Of a stretch of DNA of 64,000 nucleotides, positions 22,501 through 32,718 are shown in pieces. Location: positions 558,001-622,000 of the forward strand of contig NC_056765.1 in assembly GCF_018687715.1 (NCBI RefSeq), written 5' to 3'. The stretch comes from Carya illinoinensis (taxonomy: Eukaryota > Streptophyta > Magnoliopsida > Fagales > Juglandaceae). Below the pieces are notes generated by a model. That model was not told the origin of the DNA. It did not search any database and was given only the letters and a program-made list of their open reading frames with translations. Position 1 is the stretch's first letter; each line of letters starts with the position of its first letter. The position numbers and the translations under genes are program-made.

Positions 22501-23404
22501 GGAACGAGGCTCCTGAATCTAACACCCAAGATTCAATTTGGTTGTCGACTGAAAGGAGTAAGGCATCTCGGAGCTCTTCTGTTGTGGCATTAACAGAGTC
22601 ATGCTCATTCTTCTTCTTTGCTTCCTTGCAATTATTTTTGAAGTGGCCAATCTTGCCACAATTCCAGCACTGTACTTGTTTTCCAGACCTAGATTTACTT
22701 CTGTCTCTTCGGGACTTCGATCTGCCCCGATTTGAACTTCTACTAGCTCCTCTACCTCTCGTCTCGAGGTTTAAGGCAGAACTGGAAGTTGATGCTTCTC
22801 CTGTATCTCTTCTGCGAACTTCCTCGCTAAGAATATGGTCCCGGATATCTTGATACTTCATCTTTGTTTTGCCATAAGAATTGCTAACAGCTGTTCTCAT
22901 AGCCTCCCAGCTTTTTGGCAATTGAGCTAGAGCAATCAGTGCACGTACTTCATCATCAAATTCAATCCTCACTGAAGCTAATTGATTGATGATGGTGTTG
23001 AACTCATTCAGATGCTGAATAACTGGAGTTCCTTCTGCCATTCTCAAGTAGAATAGCTTGTACATCAAATGCATTTTGTTATTGGCTGATGGCTGCTCGT
23101 ACATGTCCGATAGAGCTTTCATCAAATCCGTCGTGGTCTTCTCCTTTCCCACATTGTGTGCAACTGATCTTGATAGTGTTAGTTGAATGACTCCCAACAC
23201 TTGTCTATCAAGGAAATTCCAATTTTCATTGCTCATGTCATCTGGCTTTCTTTCTAGGAGTGGAAGATGTAGTTTCTTCCCATAGAGATAATCCTCTATC
23301 TGCATTCTCCAGTAGGCAAAGTCTGTACCGTCAAATTTCTCGATATCAACACCTTTAGCTTCTTCTCCAGCCATAACTTTACAAATGAGTTCAAATTCAA
23401 ACAA
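19511..23404 (-). pseudogene. Copia gag-pol polyprotein, one frame with two nonsense codons
   Basis: The frame runs 1298 codons from 23404 (M11 at 23374, MAGEEAKGVDIEKFDG, is the likelier start) to the stop at 19511. Gag has a zinc knuckle CWNCGKIGHFKNNC. Protease shows WVLDSGASFHTT. Integrase has the HHCC region (WHQRLGHMS .. CEGCIFGK) and the core LRSDNGGEYID with TPQQNGVAERMN. Reverse transcriptase shows LDVKTAFLHGDLEE and YVDDM, and RNase H shows LSTTEAEYVAI and SRTKHI. In-frame stops are TGA at 22259-22261, where related elements have Trp, and TAG at 20444-20446 just after YVDDMLVTG. No frameshift is present. Both stops can arise by single C-to-T-type changes. Confidence 0.92.
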
Positions 23405-24064
23405 ACAAAGATCACTGTTGCGTCCGAAACACTCGAATTAGCTGGAAACGAGTCCGGAATGATCCAAATAGTTTGTCAGCACTATTTGATCGTCGCGATG
23501 GAACTCCAACTGGCGTGATCTAGCCCAAAATGATCTGCAACAAGTGGATGGTTCAGATCCAATGTACTGATGCTGAATCTCAAAATTTCGACCGTACGGA
23601 TGGTCCGGAATAATCCAAATAGTTGGAAAGCACTATTTGATCGTCGAAATCGGACTCCGAATGGCTTAGATCTAGCCAAAAACATATCTAAAAAAAGGAC
23701 GGTTCTGATCTGTCTGGCGTGTGAGATACACGCGCTGCACAGTGCGCGTGGGCGCGTGTAATACACGCGCTACAGTACTGTGTGCGCGTGGGGGAGAGTG
23801 AGGCGCGTGTGTAAGGCGCATGGGGGCGCGTGGGCGCGTGTCCTTCACGCGTCTTCAACCTCTGGAGCGCGTGGGGGAGTGTGGGTTGCAATAGATGCAC
23901 GCGCCGATCTTCTAGGGGCCCGTGTAGCCTCGTCTGACCTCCGTTTTCGATTCTATTTGCGGCAACAGATTCGTCTCGACGTGAGGAACACCTTGGAGTT
24001 GTCAAAAATTGATTTTGAACAACTTGAATTTTCGGACAGCTCAAACCAATGCTCTGATGCCAGT

Positions 24065-24429
24065 TGTTGGGAGCTGTTCTGACACAGAGATGATTCTAAA
24101 TAAAGGAGGAACGAAATTTAACGTGGTTCGGCAATTGCCTACGTCCACAGCTGCTGTAATTTCACTATAAAAATAATTTTTACAGAAATCTCTCTCTCAC
24201 CCACTTTGATGCACTTCTCTGCTGCACTATGCTCGCACACTTAAGCTCTCCTATTTATAGGAGAGCAAATCACTACGTTGCAGCAATTTGCTACATGATG
24301 CTTGGGGAGGTGCCTAACAATACAAAAGCACCGAATGGTGCCTAATAAGCCAAAAGAGAAACGGTGCATTAAACAAACGGTGCAACGGTGCATGGCTCAC
24401 CGTTCACCATTTTGTCTCCATCTGCAACA
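24065..24429 (-). repeat. 5' LTR of the copia element (365 bp)
   Basis: It ends in TGTTGGG..GCAACA on the plus strand and pairs with 19064-19439. The TATA-like palindrome ctcctatttataggag is conserved (about 24247-24262). Confidence 0.92.
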
Positions 24430-24435
24430 CAGGTG

Positions 24436-24735
24436 AAAGCAATGTGAGTGGTTAAATAAGCGAAAGAACAATTTAAGTAGTTTTATTGATCATAGACAAA
24501 GGAGGGTACAGAGTGAAAGCAGAGCAAAGAATATAGGCATCTTATTGCTTTTAAAAAGGAAGTCTTTATTCCTTGCTCTGTTTCTTAATTGCCTCGTTAA
24601 TGGGGTTTTCTTAAATGATTGGAATACTTCTTTTCATGGGGATGCAATACTTATTCTCATCGAATAAGATTTGATCTTGCTTTTATTATGGGATTAGAAT
24701 TTGTTCTTTTCATAGATCTAAATATACGCGAATAA
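24436..24735. other. Spacer between copia element and NLR-C relic
   Basis: Non-coding. It presumably continues the NLR-B upstream region that was separated by the copia insertion. Nothing else is recognised. Confidence 0.4.
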
Positions 24736-24797
24736 GCCATTTCATCGAAGACCACTCCAAGGATGGCAGAGAGAAATGCCACTCCCACGTCGGCCAT
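24736..24797 (-). pseudogene. NLR-C relic: first ~21 codons of a third NLR copy
   Basis: Minus-strand translation from 24797 reads MADVGVAFLSAILGVVFDE and then MA, as in NLR-A and NLR-B. Homology stops sharply at about 24736. Upstream, 24798-24873 is the same leader as in NLR-A and NLR-B (ttggaatgaaagaaat, gcaaagcaagatcagg). Everything downstream of codon 21 is missing. It marks a third member of the cluster, deleted or left behind by unequal exchange. Confidence 0.8.
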
Positions 24798-24873
24798 GTT
24801 TTCTTGTTTGGAATGAAAGAAATAAAGGGAAATGAAGGAAGGTTTTTTGCAAACTGCAAAGCAAGATCAGGTT

Positions 24874-25614
24874 GTAAGCTATATATATTTTGGTTCTACG
24901 CCCAATGCATTGAGTTATAGATGAGGAGACAAGAATTAACCAACTGGAATATATACAACTTTGAATATATAAATAAAGGGAAGGTGGCACATGATTTAAT
25001 TAAATTACAGAACCTTTAATTATGGAACCGGCAAAAGCCTATGACCTAATTGGCATAATTTCAAACTTTTAAAATGAAGTTTTTGAGTTCGAAATCCTCC
25101 TCTAAATATAAAATATTAAATTGCGGAACCAAAGAAAAATGAGAGTGCGAAAATCGATTTCTTGACATTTTCAAAGTTTTATGATAAAACTTTTATCTCT
25201 GTTGGTTGCATGTCACATGCATGCTCTGGCCTTTGACCGTCGGTCTATATATTGGGGCCAAACCATGTGATTGAACCAAATTAATTTAAGGAATTTAAGG
25301 ACGTACAGTGCTAAAGAGTTCCAACAAAATCCATTGTGCCTCTACTTTTCACGTGCAAGTCACCTGCGTTTCTAGCACGCACCACCAAAAACAATCAACC
25401 TTTCGTTACTGAGTTGCCTGAACAGTTGTGAAATATATATATATATAAAGGAAAATTCTATTCATCACATTATCGTTTTATTTTTATTCCACTAATAAGA
25501 TATAACGTATTTATTACAATTAAATAATTATTTATTAGATAATTATTTATCATCTAAGGATAATAAATAAGGCACATCTTATATAGTGTGAAGAAAGTAT
25601 AATGAAAGTATGGT
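24874..25614. other. Intergenic region upstream of the second copia element
   Basis: No gene is recognised. AT-rich, with a short TA run at 25434-25446 and an AT-rich palindromic patch at 25490-25560 (attatttattagataattatt) that could be a small MITE. Confidence 0.4.
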
Positions 25615-26296
25615 GTATAGAGTTAAGGATAAAGAAGACTCAATAAAGCACTCGACTACAGGAGAAGAATGGCAACAATAAGGCCACTGAATACTCGCAT
25701 GGCAGCATGAGGGAAATGCAGCAAGACCACAACTGAGATAGATGAATCTAGAAGAATAATGCAGAGACTGGAGAATATTTGTCTAACAAGAAGGGGACAG
25801 ATGTCATAAAATGAATGGAATAGGTTGTTGTAAATTGCCTATATATACTGATTGTAAATGCACTGTAAGTATATACGTGAAAATAGTGTAATAGAAATCT
25901 GAGATTTCTTTCAGAACTTTTGTCAAACATATTCTGGGCATGAATTTCCATAAGTCAATATGGTAATCAGAGCCTCATAAAGACTCGCAGCTACATTTTT
26001 TTTTCTCATCTTCAATCCTCGACTCCTTCCATGACCAACCCAGAAGCCTCCAATATTTCTTCCTCCACCACTCATCCTACCTCCATCAATCCGGCGAACG
26101 TTCTCAAATCAGCAAATCACGCTATCGATATCAAATTACCTATTGACAATTATCTCTTGTGGAAGGCTCAAAAGGTGCCTTTCCACAAATTAAAGGTCAC
26201 CAACCATATCATCACGTGGATGGCTCTTGTGAAATGCCTCTCCCTGTTGTTGACGGTGTTGCTAATCCTGATTGTACTTAGTGGGTTTTGAATGAC

Positions 26297-27836
26297 TAGC
26301 CTCGTTTGCTTTCGCAACTGAAAATTAAAATTTTGAAAACTTCTCAAAGTTTTCGAACGATTAGAAATTTTATAAAAATAAACACACGTTTTAATCTATT
26401 AATTTCATCTCAAAAGATCTCAAGTTTCTTCTTAAGTTTTCATCTCTCCAGATCTCATCTTATTTCAATATTGTTCCCTCCAATAATATATTTTAAATAA
26501 ACAATATATTGACATGAATACACACTGCAAAAAAAGTAAAAATTATACCAAACGTGCAGCAAAATATTTGATTAAAATAAAAAATATTTACACATAAGGT
26601 AAATAAATAAAGGAAGTAACAAAAAAAAATTACACAATTGATAAATAAATAAACAAAGAAGCAGCTAAAAAAGAATTGACCAAATGGTTAAAACAAAAAT
26701 AATAAAGCCCCTATGCCGCCCCAAACGTACCGTCCAGTTTGACCGCTGGGCAAAAAATTATTATTATTATTATTATTTTTTTACTTAGTGATTAAGAAAG
26801 TGATTTTAAGTATATTGATGTGTTTTTTTTTTACTTAATGATTAAGAAAGTGATTAAAAAAATGAGAAATGAAAAATGAAAAAAAAAATGTACCGCCTAG
26901 CGATATGGGTCAGGCAGCATAGTAGCCTGACCCAAACAAAAAAGAAGCAGCAAAAAAAAAAAAAAATTGCACAATCGGTAAATAAATAAACAAAGGAAGC
27001 AGTAAAAAAAAAAACAAAAAAAAAATTGACCAAATGGTTTAAAAAAAAAAGTAGCAAAAAAAAAAAATTTGCACCATCGATAAATAAATAAACAAAGGAA
27101 GCAGCAAAAAAAAAATGACCAAATGGTTAAAAAAAGAAGCAACCAAAAAAAAAAAATTGCACCATTAGTAAATAAATAAACAAATGAAGTAGTAAAAAAA
27201 ACAAAAAAAAAATTTTTGACCAAATTGTTAAAAAAAAATAGGAACCAGCAAAAAAAAAAAAAATTCACCATCGGTTTATAAATAAACAAAGGAAGCAGCT
27301 AAAAAAAAATTTGACCAAATGGTTAAAAAAAAAAAGGAAGCAACAAAAAAAAAACACCATTGGTAAATAAATAAACAAAGAAAGCAGCAAAAAAAATAAA
27401 TTGACCAAATGGTTAAAAAAAAAATGCACCATTAGTATAAAAATAAACAAAGGAAGCAGAAAAAAAAAATGACCAAATGGTTTTTTAAAAAAAAAAAAGG
27501 AAGCAGCAAATAAAAAATTGCATCATTGGTAAATAAATAAACAAAGGAAGTAGCAAAAAAAAAACAAAAAAAAAAATTGACCAAATGGTTAAAAAAAAGA
27601 AGCAGCAAAAAAAAAAAATTGCACCATTGGTAAATAAATAAAATACTATAAAAAGTATTACAAGTACTTGTGGGTCCCATCATATTACTAACTATAACAA
27701 CGTCAAACTAATATCATCTCATCTCTATAAACAAACACATATTTCATCTAATCTAATCTCATCTCAATATATTTCAAAAGATTTTATCTTATCTTATCTT
27801 ATCTCATATCTAAAAACAAACGAGGATTCTCTTTGC
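26297..27836. mobile_element. MITE nested in the copia gag, expanded by an internal minisatellite
   Basis: The ends are inverted: gcctcgtttgctttcgc on the left and aaaaacaaacgagga on the right. Subterminal ctcatctcat-type words are those of the family found at 33872-34222. Gag coding sequence resumes directly at the right border, so the insertion is well delimited. I could not settle the target duplication. The interior contains an A-rich tandem array at 26580-27650 and a short separate insert near 26700-26940. Confidence 0.65.
26580..27650. repeat. A-rich minisatellite, units of about 85-110 bp
   Basis: Two alternating modules recur. One is ccattggtaaataaataaac followed by aaaggaagcagc, and the other is ttgaccaaatggtt. 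The second occurs near 26677, 27027, 27116, 27217, 27312, 27402, 27470 and 27578. Modules are joined by runs of 7-14 A of varying length. The phenylalanine-rich frames on the minus strand are artefacts of these runs. About 250 bp of other sequence (26700-26940) splits the array. Confidence 0.8.
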
Positions 27837-30735
27837 ATTAAACTCCTCTTTGTCCGAGCAAGTCCTAACGTAGGTTCTAGATTGCTCTTCCTCTCGTGAA
27901 GTCTGGTCGCTTCTTCAGAGTTTGTTTGCAGCACAGTCAAGTGCTCACATAATGCAAATGCAGTATCAACTTACGACACTAAAAAAAGGTCCCAAGTCCA
28001 TTACGGTTTATTTTCACAAAGCCAAAACTTTAGCAGTCTCCATGGGAGCTACTGGCCAACCTCTGTCGAATTCTGAGTTCTTAATATTTCTTCTAGCTGG
28101 ACTTTACACCGATTACGACTCTCTTATGACATCCCTAACCAAACAAGCTGATCCTCTGTCTCCCCATTAGATATATAGCTTTCTTCTCAACCATGAGTCT
28201 CGTTTAGCTCACCGAACAACTACTCTGCTCAGTGCTAATCCTCTCGCGGCTCATGTCACCACTACTAAATCTACTACCTTGAATTCACCCTCATATTCAC
28301 CTTCTCAATGTGGCAAAGGGGGTCGCAATTTTCAGGGACGATGTAGTCATGGTCCCCCTTCCTCTTTTAATTCTGGTCATGGTCCCATGTGTCAAGTCTG
28401 TCACAAACCTGGGCACTTAGCCCTCAATTGCCATTATCAGTTTGATCATAGTTACCAAGCATCCCCAACTTCATCCTTTTCAGCAAATATAACCATAACT
28501 ACCCCGCCTCTTGCCCATATTCACTCATGGTTTCCACATACAGCAATAATCTCTCATTTTACACCAAACCTCACTAATCTTAATTTGGATTCTATCTCAT
28601 ATCAAGGCTCTGATCAAGTAAGCATTGGAGATGGCTATACTAATCCAATTCAGCACACTAGATCTGCCAACCTTCATAGCTCCTTAGGCAACTTCTTACT
28701 CTCTCAACTCTTACATGTTCCTTCTCTTATTAGAAATTTGCTCTATACCCATCAATTTTGTGAAAATAACAGTGTCTATTTTGAATTTCATTCCACCTTT
28801 TTCTTTGTGAAGGATTCTCATACCAAGGTGGTTCTTCTTCGGGGCATCGTTAAAGACGGCTTGTATGTCCTTGTTGTAGACTCCATGCCTTCATCAGTTC
28901 CTCTTCAATCAAACATTGGTGAGCACACATCTACTGACCACTGGCACACTCAGCTTGGTCATCTTTCCACATCACCAACTTCATACTTAAGAGTTTTCAG
29001 CTTCCTCTCAATTTTAGCAAAACTATGCAACCATGTTCTCATTCTCTCCCTCACCCCTCGTCTCCTTCTAAGTCTAGGCAACCTTTTGATTTAATATTTC
29101 TATATGTGACGGCCCCAATGTTATCTTCAAATGGTTGTAAGTTTTATTTTGCTATAATAGATGACAACACCAAATATATTTGGTTGTTTCCCATTCAGTC
29201 CAAATCAAATGTGTTAGCTATTTTTCTTGCATTTATGCAATTTGTTAACAATTATTTTTCAACTAAAATTAAAGCCATCCAATCCAATTTTGGGGGTGAA
29301 TTTAGACCTCTTCAAAAAAAAATTTCATACTCATGGGATTATACATCATCTCACTTGTCCCTATTCACATGCTCAGAATGGGACAATTGAGCAATTTCAT
29401 GGGCACATAGTTGAAACGGGACTTTCTCTTCTTGCTCACCCGTCAATGCCTTTTAAATATTGGTTAGAGGCCTTTAAAACCTTGGTTTTTTTTTTCAAAT
29501 AATAGAATGCCCACTCCCATTTTACAAAATAAATCATCGTTTCAAGGATTCCCCTCCGAATTCAACCCATCTCACAATCAAACCTCTTCGTCTTCTACGG
29601 TTCCTGAGACTTCTCCCAATTTCAATGCGGCACCGCCCATTGCTCCTGTTTCTTCCTTAACGTCATTTGAGCCTTCTAATACTGATGATTCATCCTCCAG
29701 ACTTGTCCATCCCATTATCACTCATAGTAAGGTAAATATTCAAAAACCCCTCATTCATAAGGATGGTATTATTTCCTAACCTTCTCAGAAACACTTTGTT
29801 TCATTTACCACTTCCGCACCCATCTTAAATAGAAGTCATGAAATTTCCTAAGTGGCATGAGGTTATGCAAACCGAGTTCCATGCTCTGTTACATAACCGA
29901 ACGTGGGACCTGGTTCCTTCATTTGCCACCTTCAATGTTTTGGGTCCCAAATGGATACTCAAAACAAAAAGGAAGACTGATGGAACTCTAGAAAGGCGCA
30001 AGGCTCGCCTTGTAGCCATGGGGTTTTACTAACAACCCGGGGTTGATTATGCCGAGACCTTCTCTCCTATGATTAAACCCATTACTATCCGTATTATTCT
30101 TTCATTGGTTGTTTCATCTAACTGGTCTCTATAGCAATTGGACATACAAAATGTTTTTCTACATGGTGATCTCAAAGAAGTTGTTTATATGCAACAACCC
30201 ACTGGGTTTGTGCATCCTGAGTATCCTTCATATGTGTGTAAACTGAGAAAGGCCATTTATGGTCTTAGAAAGGCTCCTAGAGCTTGGTTTTCAAAACTTA
30301 GAAATAAGTTGTTTTCTTTAGGTTTTCAAGAATCTAAATCTGATACATCATTGTTTGTTTATAGAAATGCTTCTAATGTCATTTTTGTTCTAATTTATGT
30401 GGATGACATCATTGTGACGGGTTCTAATTTCACTTAAATTTCAGAATTCATTTCGGCTCTTGAACTGCTTTTCCTGTCAAACACCTAGGTCAGTTACATT
30501 ATTTCCTAAGTATTGAAATATGTCGAAATAGTGATGGTTTGTTTCTATGTCAATCTAAATATATTTTGGATCTGCTACAAAGAACAAACATGCGAAATGC
30601 TAAATCCGTGTCAACTCTAATGTCTGTCACCACAAAACTCTTGGCTTTTGACAGTTCTTCATTTGAAGATCCTATCACTTATAGGAGTAGTAGGTAGTCT
30701 TCAATATTTGTCATTTACTCGTCCTGACATTTACT

Positions 30736-31693
30736 CATAAAGAAATTCTATATAGAAGTTTAATACAACACACATTCATTTAACTAAATGTGATTTTTCC
30801 ATTTTGACTCTTCTATTTTAATGCTTAAGTTGTGCGTACTCAACCGTCTAATGTCTTAATTTTAAACGACATGTACTTTTCCAATGAGCGTGATTTACAT
30901 ATTACAAATAATTAGTTCAATGGTAAATTACAATTCTCATATAATTAATGTGACAGTCTTTTGCATCTGTTAATTAGGATATAATAGAGGTCTTGAATTC
31001 GTAGCTAGCTATGCTCAACGCTCTTTTGATGCAACCACCTTAAATAAAAAGATCGACTAGCCAAAAACAACATTTACATACATTTATAGTAGGTGTGCAT
31101 AGTACCGTATAAATTCAAGACAAGACCATGCGCCAAAATAGGGATATCTAGTAAAAGAAAAGTCCAACAAAGAGGACCACGTACGATAATACAACAACAT
31201 TATCCAAACTACCCATATATCTAATTCCTCCCCTCATGGCCACCGTATGATCAAGCTAGGAAAACAGACTACAGTCATGATGTTTAGAGCTTGAAAACCC
31301 TTCCAATACAGCTATGAGAAAATGAACTTTTTTGGGACTAAGCCAGCCTTCTCTTTTGGTATGAACAATTTTACTTATAGTTTCACGTACACATTTTTTT
31401 TTTTTTCATATTTCTTTTGAAATTCAAAACCTCAACATTTTTAATGTATTAATAATTGACATGCAGATAAATAAGTTTTTTTTTTTTAAGTTTTTATTAA
31501 ATACAGTTAGTAATTTTCAATATAGAAACCTTTGAATACCAATTAATTCTGCACTTCACCTATAAATAAATCTTAATTTATTACATAAAGAAATAACTAA
31601 TAATTAAAATAATAATAAGTTAACCGTAAAATCGTTGAAGAATTCGGATTCAAAAAGTCTGATAAGATGTTCGTGAGGAAATCTTTCATCAGG
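30736..31693. other. Intergenic region left of tRNA-Arg
   Basis: AT-rich with T runs at 31396-31407 and 31479-31489. No gene or element ends are seen. Confidence 0.4.
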
Positions 31694-31766
31694 GACTCCA
31701 TGGCCCAATGGATAAGGCGCTGGTCTACGGAACCAGAGATTCTGGGTTCGATCCCCAGTGGAGTCG
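31694..31766 (+). tRNA. tRNA-Arg, anticodon ACG
   Basis: The 73 nt fold as a full cloverleaf. The acceptor stem GACTCCA/TGGAGTC (31694-31700 with 31759-31765) has discriminator G at 31766. The D arm is GCC/GGC, the anticodon stem CTGGT/ACCAG carries loop CTACGGA (anticodon 31727-31729), and the T arm is CTGGG/CCCAG with TTCGATC loop. There is no intron. A- and B-box promoters are internal, and a T run (31767-31770) gives a Pol III terminator. Plant copies usually have G-C at the last acceptor pair (from memory). Here it is A-T with both sides changed, so pairing is kept. Confidence 0.97.
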
Positions 31767-31782
31767 TTTTGTTTTGTTTGCC

Positions 31783-31940
31783 TTTCAAACTTTCTTTACT
31801 GGCCACACTTACCTCATATCAACATGACCAAATAGACATTATTAATTAAAATTTTTATGTGTTTCAAACTTTCTTTACTGCCCACCCTTGCCTCATATCA
31901 ACATGACCAAATAAATATTATTAATTAAAAATTTTATGTG
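31783..31940. repeat. 79-bp tandem duplication 3' of the tRNA gene
   Basis: The words tttcaaactttctttact and ctcatatcaacatgaccaaa recur with spacing 79 (31783 and 31862). The two units differ by a few bases. The first unit begins 17 bp after the tRNA 3' end. Confidence 0.85.
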
Positions 31941-31946
31941 TAATTA

Positions 31947-32040
31947 TTTTTACGTATTTCACTAATGTGATTAGCTACATTATTTTTTTAAATATAAAAT
32001 AATTATTTTAACCAATCATATTAATAAAATGCGTAAAATT
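31947..32040. mobile_element. Short palindromic MITE
   Basis: The left arm is ttttacgtatttcactaatg, followed by tgattagct. The reverse complement of the right arm is ttttacgcattttattaat, followed by atgattggt. The pair forms an imperfect 30-bp hairpin around an AT-rich core. It resembles the element at 52481-52615. Confidence 0.5.
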
Positions 32041-32384
32041 AAGTATATGCAACATAACTCCAATAAATAATCATGCAACATTACAATCATTTCATGTTCC
32101 CCATTGGGCCCCACCTCAACTAATTAATCCCAAAAATAGCCTTTTTGTCGCCCCCGAAAAAGGAAAAATAAAAATTGAGATATAAACAAGAGAGAAACTC
32201 AACAGCAAGTAACAGGCCCACGGAGGCCCAACTGATAGCGACATCCAAAACGACCTCCATCACGAACTAGATCCACCCACCCAAAATGAACCCAAACCCA
32301 AATGAAAATTCAAATCTTGCTCCGGCCAATCACGTTGCAGCATTAGATCGTTCTCTCCTGGCCACAAGTTCAGATATGCCGGTA

Positions 32385-32467
32385 CACGTGTCCCTCAACC
32401 CGCTCCCCAACTCTTTTCTCCCCAAGTTCCAACTCCGCCAATCACAAACCCCACTTGACGTCACGTG
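32385..32467 (+). promoter_or_regulatory. LNK2 promoter: two G-boxes, one fused to a TGACGTCA element
   Basis: CACGTG palindromes lie at 32385-32390 and 32462-32467. The second overlaps TGACGTCA (32456-32463), giving TGACGTCACGTG. CCAAT motifs lie nearby (about 32325 and 32438), and a TATA-like aatataag is at about 32547. This is about 250-330 bp above the LNK2 start codon. G-box elements bind bZIP and bHLH (PIF/HY5-type) factors and fit a morning- or light-responsive gene, but occupancy is inference. Confidence 0.5.
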
Positions 32468-32718
32468 CTCCCAACTCTGCGAAACTCCGCTTTACTCCGT
32501 TGGATCTGAGCTTGGCCTTCCAATTTCAACGACGACAACATCAGCAATATAAGTTACAAAGACAACCTCTTTGCATGTTGTTTATGGTCTTTGGGAGTTT
32601 GATGCTCTCTTTGTAAGCTTCTTCTTTTCCCGGGGAATTTGGTAAATGTGCGAGTCAATCTACGTGCGTGGCTATGATTTGGGTTTCTGCGTAGAGATTT
32701 ATTCCCGGTTTTACAGAG

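Larger units (their letters stand above)
19064..24429 (-). mobile_element. Ty1/copia retrotransposon (TNT1-94-like), nearly intact, two nonsense codons
   Basis: Two LTRs (19064-19439 and 24065-24429) bound a 4.6-kb interior in minus orientation. The hexamer CAGGTG stands directly outside both ends (19058-19063 and 24430-24435) as the target duplication. Next to the 5' LTR, TGGCATCAGAGC (24051-24062, minus) is an initiator tRNA-Met primer binding site. Next to the 3' LTR, a purine-rich tract AAGTGGGAGATT (minus, ending at 19440) serves as polypurine tract. GAG, protease, integrase, reverse transcriptase and RNase H follow in copia order. The site is the 5' leader of NLR-B, in the same orientation as that gene. 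Confidence 0.95.
25615..30735 (+). mobile_element. Second Ty1/copia element, decayed and 3'-truncated
   Basis: A plus-strand initiator-tRNA-type primer site, TGGTAATCAGAGCC (about 25964-25977), follows a presumed LTR whose start I place only roughly. Then come gag (zinc knuckle CQVCHKPGHLALNC near 28390), a degraded protease region, WHTQLGHLS, an integrase core and reverse transcriptase with FLHGDL and YVDDIIVTG (near 30400). Coding similarity ends near 30735, shortly after the TRPD motif region of RNase H onset, and no 3' LTR follows. Many stops and frameshifts are present. The gag region is split by the nested insertion at 26297-27836. Confidence 0.8.
26031..30735 (+). pseudogene. Degenerate copia gag-pol of the second element
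   Basis: Gag starts MTNPEASNISSSTTHPTSIN at 26031 and reaches WVLND just before the nested MITE. It resumes after 27836 with SLLQS/AAQSSAHIMQMQYQL-type text (27910-27990) and ITVYFHKAKTLA. Pol is scattered through several frames: 28720-28960 (pre-integrase), 29100-29500 (integrase core FAIIDD..; catalytic neighbourhood damaged), and 29838-30437 (reverse transcriptase, WKxEM-like start, NVFLHGDLKEVVYMQQP, YVDDI). Stops include 30030, 30133 and 30435. It is non-functional. Confidence 0.8.

Noticed and set aside
26854..27683. Phenylalanine-rich minus-strand frames of 60-130 codons
   Set aside because: They arise from A runs of the minisatellite on the plus strand. Composition is low-complexity and frames shift with run length.
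32286..32552. Frame of 88 codons upstream of LNK2
   Set aside because: It lies in the promoter containing G-boxes and CCAAT motifs, has no family resemblance, and ends before the probable start site.
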